A stretch of 10,107 bases of DNA from Acidobacteriota bacterium. GTDB taxonomy: Bacteria; Acidobacteriota; Aminicenantia; UBA2199. Below, in pieces: positions 6,203 to 10,107 of the stretch. The DNA is taken from assembly GCA_028749105.1 (NCBI GenBank), contig JAQUQF010000042.1:1-10107 (forward strand), in the 5' to 3' direction. The position numbers and the translations under genes were made by a program. The notes under the pieces were generated by a model. That model saw nothing but the letters and a program-made list of their open reading frames with translations, had not been told where the DNA came from and made no database searches. Each line of letters starts with the position of its first letter. Positions within the stretch are counted from its first letter, which is position 1.

Positions 6203-6605
6203 GGATCGTACCTCCCTTGAGCACCCTGGCGAAGATGCCTTGCCGGGGCATGATGCAGTCGCCGACAGCGGCATAAATGGCGCAGTGATTGTGGCACTCC
6301 TTGCCGATCTGGGTGATCTCCAATAGCACGTCGCCGATCTGAATGGTCTCGCCCACGCGGGCTTGGCTCCAGTCAACGCCGCGGGTGACGATGTTCTCGC
6401 CGAAGGCGCCGGCAGCCAGCTCGAGCCCCTTGGCCCTCATGGTGTCCACGTCCTCCTCGGCCAGCAACGAGACCTGGCGGTGCCAGGGGCCGGCGTGGGC
6501 ATCGCCCACGATGCCGTGGTCCGCGCGCAGGGTGATCTCGGGGACCTCGTGCTTCTGGACGCCCTTTTCAGCGGCCAGGCAGACCGCTTCAACCTTGAAT
6601 TTCAC
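6168..6605 (-). CDS. MOSC-domain protein
   Basis: This 145-residue protein is a stand-alone MOSC domain, a fold also found at the C-terminus of Moco sulfurases and in YiiM/YuaD-type proteins that use molybdopterin. Visible signatures are GIVGDAHAGPWHRQVSLL (31-48), FGENI (68-72) and IGKECHNHCAIY (100-111), in which Cys104 sits at the position expected for the conserved MOSC cysteine. Cys108 and Cys117 are additional, so this variant is cysteine-rich. The sequence is typical of small MOSC proteins encoded next to mog or moaB in anaerobes. A role in sulfur or cofactor transfer to Moco is inferred from domain and context. It starts with GTG at 6605 after GGAGAAG in the moaC 3' end. It overlaps moaC by 17 nt and mog by 35 nt, suggesting translational coupling. 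Confidence 0.9.
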   Translation of the reverse strand: MKFKVEAVCLAAEKGVQKHEVPEITLRADHGIVGDAHAGPWHRQVSLLAEEDVDTMRAKGLELAAGAFGENIVTRGVDWSQARVGETIQIGDVLLEITQIGKECHNHCAIYAAVGDCIMPRQGIFARVLKGGTIHAQSSGDHRLG

Positions 6606-7044
6606 GCTTGCTCTTCTCCAGCAGGGCGATGGCGCCGATGATCATGTTCTTGTCCACCGCCTTGCACATGTCGTAGATGGCCAGGGCGGCGATGCTGACG
6701 GCGGTCAGCGCCTCCATCTCGATGCCGGTCCTGCCCTCGCTCACGGCCCTGACGGTGATCTCCACGCCGTCGGTCACGATCTGGAATTGCACGTCGAGCT
6801 GGTGGATGGCCAGCGGGTGGCAGAGGGGGATCAGCTCCGCTGTCTTCTTGCCGCCCTGGATGGCGGCGATGCGGGCCACGGCCAGGACGTCCCCCTTCTG
6901 CAGGCGGTTCTCCTTGAGCAACTCCAGGGTGGCCGGGGCCAGGATGATCTTGCCGGCGGCGATGGCTTCGCGGTGCATGGGCATCTTGCCGCTGATATCG
7001 ACCATCAGCGCTTTGCCGCTGTTGTCTACATGGGAAAGCTTCAT
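6589..7044 (-). CDS. moaC: Cyclic pyranopterin monophosphate synthase
   Basis: This 151-residue protein has the normal MoaC length. With MoaA it converts GTP to cPMP, the first stable Moco intermediate; MoaC cleaves the 3',8-cyclo-GTP made by MoaA. Family motifs are all present: MVDISGK (14-20), GDVLAVARIA (51-60) with Lys50 just before it, KKTAELIPLCHPL (66-78) and GIEMEALTAVS (108-118). YDMCKAVDK (124-132) contains the catalytic Asp125 and Lys128. The SD AGGAGG lies inside the last codons of moaA, and the ATG directly follows the moaA TAA with no gap. The 3' end overlaps the GTG start of the MOSC gene. Confidence 0.96.
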   Translation of the reverse strand: MKLSHVDNSGKALMVDISGKMPMHREAIAAGKIILAPATLELLKENRLQKGDVLAVARIAAIQGGKKTAELIPLCHPLAIHQLDVQFQIVTDGVEITVRAVSEGRTGIEMEALTAVSIAALAIYDMCKAVDKNMIIGAIALLEKSKREIQG

Positions 7045-7851
7045 TTATCCTCCTATCTGCCAGTTGCCGCGGTTTTCACAGGCGACCCCGTTGGGTGGCT
7101 TGGCCCGTACGGCCCGCTCCAGGCTGGCGCGGATATCGTTGAAGTCGACCGCGATCTCGCGGTCGGAGAACAGGCACGGTTTTAACATGCCGTCGGCGGT
7201 CAGGCGCAGGCGGTTGCACATGGCGCAGGAAAGGGGCCTCTCGGCTTCCAGGGCGTGCTGCGAGGTTCTCAGGTCGTGCAGGCTGTAATGGTGGATGCGC
7301 TGAAGCCGCAGCCCGTTCCGGCGGCAAAAATCCATCATCGCCTCGACCTCGCCGTCGTTGAATCCCGGGATCAGCACCATGTTGACCTTGGTCCGGGCGA
7401 AGCCGGCTTCCTGCGCGGCGCCAATGCCGGCCAGGGGCAGGGAAATGTCGCCATTGCGGGTGACCTCGCGGTATTTGGCGGGATCCAGGGTGTCCAAAGA
7501 GATGTTGAGGCGGTCGAGCCCCGCCTGCTTGAGCTCGCCGGCCAGCGGCGCCAGAAGCGTGCCGTTGGTGGTCAGGCTCACCTCGCCGATCCCCGGCACG
7601 GACTTGAGCTCGCGCACCAGGAAGGCGATATTGCGGCGCACCAGCGGCTCGCCGCCGGTCAGGCGCACCTTGCGGATGCCCAGCCCCGCTGCCGCCTCCG
7701 CCACCTTGGTGATCTTTTCGTAGGACAGGATGTCGGCATGGCGCTTCAGCCGGATGCCCTCTTCGGGCATGCAGTACGTGCAACGCAGGTTGCAGCGGTC
7801 GGTCACCGATATCCGCAGATAGTTGATCTCGCGGTTATATGAGTCGAACAT
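7045..7851 (-). CDS. moaA: GTP 3',8-cyclase (radical SAM), compact form
   Basis: This enzyme converts GTP to 3',8-cyclo-7,8-dihydro-GTP. The radical SAM motif is CNLRCTYC (20-27; Cys20, Cys24, Cys27), with SAM-binding GGEP at 66-69. The second cluster ligands are Cys209 and Cys212 in CAMCNRLRLTADG and Cys226 in LKPCLFSD. The C-terminus is Gly-Gly (267-268), known to be needed for MoaA activity. At 268 residues it is about 60 shorter than E. coli MoaA. Most of the loss falls between the core strand LRLQRIHHYS (181-190) and Cys209, where E. coli has roughly 45 more residues. Because all functional motifs remain, the gene looks intact. The ATG at 7851 was chosen because YLRISVTDRCN follows at family spacing; upstream sequence is a shadow of moeA, which this gene overlaps by 17 nt. 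Confidence 0.93.
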   Translation of the reverse strand: MFDSYNREINYLRISVTDRCNLRCTYCMPEEGIRLKRHADILSYEKITKVAEAAAGLGIRKVRLTGGEPLVRRNIAFLVRELKSVPGIGEVSLTTNGTLLAPLAGELKQAGLDRLNISLDTLDPAKYREVTRNGDISLPLAGIGAAQEAGFARTKVNMVLIPGFNDGEVEAMMDFCRRNGLRLQRIHHYSLHDLRTSQHALEAERPLSCAMCNRLRLTADGMLKPCLFSDREIAVDFNDIRASLERAVRAKPPNGVACENRGNWQIGG

Positions 7852-9019
7852 CGACGGTGCACCCGACTGCGATGGCTTTCTGGCCAGCCGGCACGCGCAG
7901 CAGGGCGTTGGCCCGGCCCAGGGCGTGCAGATGGGCCGATCCATGGTAGGAAACAAGCTCCGCCCGCCCATCCCGCAGGATGACAGGGACAAAGGCCGTG
8001 CGCTCGCAGTTCGAGCGGCTGAAAGCGGAGGCCAAGGCCGCCGGCTGCTGCTGCGGGAAGCAGGCGTGCCCCATTTTGCGCAGCAGCAGGGGCTTGATGA
8101 AGACCTCGAAAATCACGAAGGTCGAGACCGGGTTGCCGGGCAGGCCGAAAGCGCATTTTTCAGCCTTGCCGGCGAAGACCGTGGGCATGCCGGGCTGGAC
8201 GGCGATTTTCTCGAAATACAGGGTGAAGCCCGCCTGCTTCAGCGCCGAGGGAACGTAGTCGAAATCCCCGGCCGATACCCCGCCCGAAAGGATCAGCACG
8301 TCGCATTCGTCGATGGCCGAAGCGATGGCCTTGGCCGTGGCTTTCTCATGGTCGGCCACGCGGCCCAGTCTCACCGGCACGGCTCCCGCTTCCCGGATCT
8401 GGGCCGAAAGCGAATAGGAATTGCTGTCGTAGATCTGCCCGGGAGCAAGGGGTTTTCCAGGTTCGACAAGCTCCGAGCCGGTGGTGATGATGCCGACGCG
8501 GGGCCGGCGGGCCGTCGGCACCACAGCGACCCCCAGCGAGGCCAGCAAGGCGACCTGGGCCGGGCGCAGACGCGTGCCGCGATCCAGGACCAATTTCCCG
8601 GCTTTGAGGTCCTCGCCCCGGCGGCGGACGTTCACATTCGTTTCCGCAGCGACGATCCTCATGAAGCCGTTCTCCTCCACCGTGCATTCGCGTTTGACCA
8701 CGCGGTCGGCGCCGGAGGGCATCATGGCCCCGGTCATGATCTTGGCGCACTGGCCGGTTGAGACGACGACCCGCGGCGGCGTGCCGGCGGCGATGGTCTC
8801 GACGATGCGGAATTCGGTGGAGGCATCGCCCGACAGATAGGCGTAGCCGTCCATGGCCGATTTGTCGAATTCGGGGACATCGCCAGGGGAGAACACGTCC
8901 TCGGCCAGGCAGCGCCCCAGACTTTCTGCCAGAGGCACGGGCTCGGCTGAAATTGAGACGGGAAAACCGGCAATGACCTTTTCGGCTTCCTCGACGAGGA
9001 GCATAAGTTTAGCTGTCAT
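7835..9019 (-). CDS. moeA: Molybdopterin molybdenumtransferase
   Basis: This full-length 394-residue protein inserts molybdate into adenylylated molybdopterin, completing Moco. Domain signatures in order: VPEFDKSAMDGYA (48-60; Asp57 is in the MoeA N-terminal signature), MTGAMMPSGAD (95-105), TTGSELVEPG (179-188), GQIYDSNSY (194-202), LSGGVSAGDFDYV (244-256), VQPGMP (274-279) and GLPGNPVS (292-299). Domains I/II, the MPT-binding domain III and the C-terminal domain IV (about 325-394) are all present. It is the first enzyme gene of the operon. No SD precedes the ATG at 9019. An 18-codon frame with a good SD ends 11 nt inside moeA, so translational coupling is likely. A second in-frame ATG lies at 9004. 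Confidence 0.95.
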   Translation of the reverse strand: MTAKLMLLVEEAEKVIAGFPVSISAEPVPLAESLGRCLAEDVFSPGDVPEFDKSAMDGYAYLSGDASTEFRIVETIAAGTPPRVVVSTGQCAKIMTGAMMPSGADRVVKRECTVEENGFMRIVAAETNVNVRRRGEDLKAGKLVLDRGTRLRPAQVALLASLGVAVVPTARRPRVGIITTGSELVEPGKPLAPGQIYDSNSYSLSAQIREAGAVPVRLGRVADHEKATAKAIASAIDECDVLILSGGVSAGDFDYVPSALKQAGFTLYFEKIAVQPGMPTVFAGKAEKCAFGLPGNPVSTFVIFEVFIKPLLLRKMGHACFPQQQPAALASAFSRSNCERTAFVPVILRDGRAELVSYHGSAHLHALGRANALLRVPAGQKAIAVGCTVDVRLI

Positions 9020-9065
9020 GGTGCCGTTGGCGGGGTTTTATCAAAAAAAAGGCTTTTTTCTGCAT
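9009..9065 (-). CDS. Putative 18-residue leader peptide overlapping the moeA start
   Basis: The frame reads MQKKAFFLIKPRQRHHDS and stop. Its ATG (9065-9063) is 5 nt after AGGAG (9075-9071), a much better initiation signal than moeA has. That SD is in the 3' strand of the closing stem of the riboswitch-like leader. The stop TAA (9011-9009) lies inside moeA, giving the overlap ATGACAGCTAA, so ribosomes ending here could restart at moeA. The frame contains A6 and T8 runs. The peptide shows no recognisable family and may matter only through its translation. Whether it is translated is inferred. Confidence 0.5.
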   Translation of the reverse strand: MQKKAFFLIKPRQRHHDS

Positions 9066-9170
9066 CGCTTCTCCTTTCCCGGTGGTGAGGCGGGGCTGTT
9101 TCCGGCCCGGCCCTTGCGGTTCATCAGCATGACCGGCTCATGGGCTTTAGCTGGTGAACTCGGAGAAGTT
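9066..9170 (-). ncRNA. Candidate Moco (molybdenum cofactor) riboswitch
   Basis: The RNA read on the minus strand folds by eye into a closed multi-stem element. P1 is a perfect 7-bp closing stem, CUUCUCC (9168-9162) with GGAGAAG (9074-9068). Inside it, GUUCACCAGC (9159-9150) pairs with GCUGAUGAAC (9128-9119) with one C-A mismatch, capped by a small AUGA/UCAU hairpin. A third stem pairs GGCCGGGC (9112-9105) with GCCCCGCC (9096-9089), with one C-C mismatch and an 8-nt loop containing GGAAAC. The conserved-looking strings ACAGCCC, GCCUCACC and GGGAAAGGAG fit my recollection of the Moco RNA motif. Known Moco RNAs precede Moco synthesis or molybdate transport genes, as here. The 3' strand of P1 contains the SD of the leader frame, so ligand-stabilised P1 should block translation. 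The identity is by pattern and context, not by covariance search. Confidence 0.8.
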
Positions 9171-9172
9171 CA

Positions 9173-9201
9173 ATAATACCAAAAAATCCCCCCCGGGTCA
9201 A
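9173..9201 (-). promoter_or_regulatory. Promoter of the Moco operon
   Basis: On the minus strand, TTGACC (9201-9196), a 17-nt spacer and TATTAT (9178-9173), each box 5/6 to consensus. Transcription would begin about 9166-9169, at the first bases of the riboswitch closing stem, so the aptamer occupies the very 5' end of the mRNA. Confidence 0.7.
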
Positions 9202-9345
9202 TCGCCAGGACAGGCTCCTGCGCCCCATTTCCACCCAAATCGCGACTCTTCAAAGCCGGGCAGGGAAGCGGGCCTGGGAAAATGAAAAATTTCGTTAAAC
9301 GTTCTCCTGTCGGCATTTTTCACCAATTTTCCGGCTACCGGCATC

Positions 9346-9374
9346 TTGACAAGGCCGGTGCCTTGGATTATCTT
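9346..9374 (+). promoter_or_regulatory. Possible promoter of the metallopeptidase gene
   Basis: A perfect TTGACA (9346-9351), a 17-nt spacer and TATCTT (9369-9374, 4/6). The predicted start near 9381 gives a leader of about 80 nt, which includes a GC palindrome GCCGGCCGGC at 9412-9421. Apart from these and the Moco promoter, the stretch 9202-9463 shows no supported gene. Confidence 0.5.
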
Positions 9375-9463
9375 CAACCCTCGATCTTTTGACACAATCG
9401 GGCTTTTGGGCGCCGGCCGGCAACGCGCGGGCGCGATGAGCGAGGAGCAGCTCGGAAAAAAGC

Positions 9464-10107
9464 ATGAGCGCCAGGACAATCCATTCACTTGTGCAAAGCT
9501 GGGAAACGGTGCGTTTCGAGCTCCTGAACCGCCGCATCTCTGACCTTAACCTGCGTCTCGAAGGATCACCCGTCGAACCTTTCGTCCACCGCCTGTACCG
9601 GGAGCTGGATGCCAAGGGCTTTCAGTTCAAGCCCAGCGTTTACCTGACCGACGGCTGGGGCTGCCCCGACAAATACCCGCTCATCGGCATTCCGTTCTAC
9701 CTGGCCGACGACCGCCTGGCCCGGATCGAGGAGGAGCAGACCGGGGAGATCGAGGACGCCAAGCGCATCATGGCCCTGCTGCGTCATGAGGCCGGTCACG
9801 CGGTGAACTATGCCTATAAACTCTGGCGCCGGCCGAGCTGGGAGGAGATGTTCGGGCGCTTCACCCGCCCATACCGCGACTACTTCCGTCCGGACCACCT
9901 GAGCCGCGAGCACGTCCGCCACATCTCCGTCTCTCCCTACGGCCGCACCTATGCCCAGAAACATCCTGACGAGGATTTTGCCGAAACGTTCGCCGTCTGG
10001 CTGACGCCGCGCTCCGACTGGCGGGTCCGCTATCGGAACTGGCCTGCCATCAGGAAGCTGCTGTACGTGAACAAATTGATGAAGGAGATCCGCAGCCAGG
10101 AACCCGA
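9464..10107 (+). CDS. Putative zinc metallopeptidase (HExxH), 3' end beyond window
   Basis: The frame is open from the ATG at 9464 to the right edge, giving 214 residues and no stop. LLRHEAGHAVNYAY (105-118) contains the zinc-binding HExxH (His108, Glu109, His112). HPDEDFAETFAVWLTP (167-182) downstream supplies acidic residues, of which Glu174 is a good candidate for the third ligand. This HExxH plus P-x-EDFAE arrangement resembles the putative zinc-binding metallopeptidase group often called Peptidase_Mx. There is no signal peptide, so a cytoplasmic location is likely; the substrate is unknown. An in-frame TGA at 9437-9439 with no other start after it fixes the ATG. The SD is weak: GAGGAG is 16 nt away and only GGA is nearer. 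The gene is divergent from the Moco operon and no functional tie is evident. Confidence 0.8.
   Translation, partial: MSARTIHSLVQSWETVRFELLNRRISDLNLRLEGSPVEPFVHRLYRELDAKGFQFKPSVYLTDGWGCPDKYPLIGIPFYLADDRLARIEEEQTGEIEDAKRIMALLRHEAGHAVNYAYKLWRRPSWEEMFGRFTRPYRDYFRPDHLSREHVRHISVSPYGRTYAQKHPDEDFAETFAVWLTPRSDWRVRYRNWPAIRKLLYVNKLMKEIRSQEP

Noticed and set aside
6203..6376. N-terminal extension of mog within the MOSC gene
   Set aside because: The residues have no similarity to MogA/MoaB. The ATG at 6202 has a strong SD and begins with the family's N-terminal strand.
7823..8761. 312-codon plus-strand open frame opposite moeA
   Set aside because: moeA on the other strand has every family signature. The plus frame has low-complexity Gly/Arg/Asp/His composition and no SD-supported start.
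9043..9059. A6-GCC-U8 as an intrinsic terminator of the Moco leader
   Set aside because: The stem would be only A-U pairs with no GC-rich part, too weak for a standard terminator. Control at translation through the sequestered SD fits better.
9198..9615. Two minus-strand open frames (9198-9488 and 9295-9615) upstream of the Moco operon
   Set aside because: They have no domain, no SD-supported start and biased composition, and they overlap the start of the metallopeptidase gene, which has clear motifs.
1..10107. CRISPR array, IS element, tRNA, rRNA or defence system
   Set aside because: No regularly spaced repeats, transposase-like frames, structural RNA signatures or recognised defence proteins were seen.

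Overview
This is a GC-rich bacterial window (roughly 60% GC by eye) with dense genes, short intergenic gaps and sigma70-type promoters. It is ordinary chromosomal sequence: no IS element, phage gene, CRISPR array, rRNA or tRNA was seen. The taxon cannot be fixed from the sequence. The gene content would suit an anaerobic or facultative, molybdenum-using bacterium, and two promoters place the transcription start on the ATG, so the organism probably uses leaderless mRNAs.

Region 1 (1-2047, minus strand): an operon that begins with a NusG/RfaH-type antiterminator gene and continues into cysC (APS kinase with an extra C-terminal domain) and sat (ATP sulfurylase, cut by the left edge). Together sat and cysC make PAPS. 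An RfaH-like gene in first position suggests a long operon continuing to the left, possibly for a sulfated surface polysaccharide. Region 2 (2095-3431): a plus-strand single-pass membrane protein of unknown function, convergent with a minus-strand TlpA/ResA-like thioredoxin. Region 3 (3351-4517, plus): a rubrerythrin/ferritin-like diiron protein followed by a small nitroreductase. Region 4 (4539-5638): divergent RNase HI (minus) and a stand-alone response regulator (plus), with promoters in the gap between them.

Region 5 (5714-9201, minus) is the most interesting part. It is a compact molybdenum cofactor operon, moeA-moaA-moaC-MOSC-mog, in which most genes overlap or abut. Upstream of moeA lie a good promoter and a structured leader that looks like a Moco riboswitch. 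The 3' strand of its closing stem carries the Shine-Dalgarno of an 18-codon open frame whose stop overlaps the moeA start. This suggests that Moco controls a leader peptide which is translationally coupled to moeA. The moaA product is unusually short yet keeps both [4Fe-4S] cysteine sets and the C-terminal Gly-Gly, and the codons for that Gly-Gly also form the Shine-Dalgarno of moaC. moaD, moaE, moeB and mobA are not in the window.

Region 6 (9346-10107, plus): a gene divergent from the Moco operon encodes a predicted HExxH zinc metallopeptidase, cut by the right edge.
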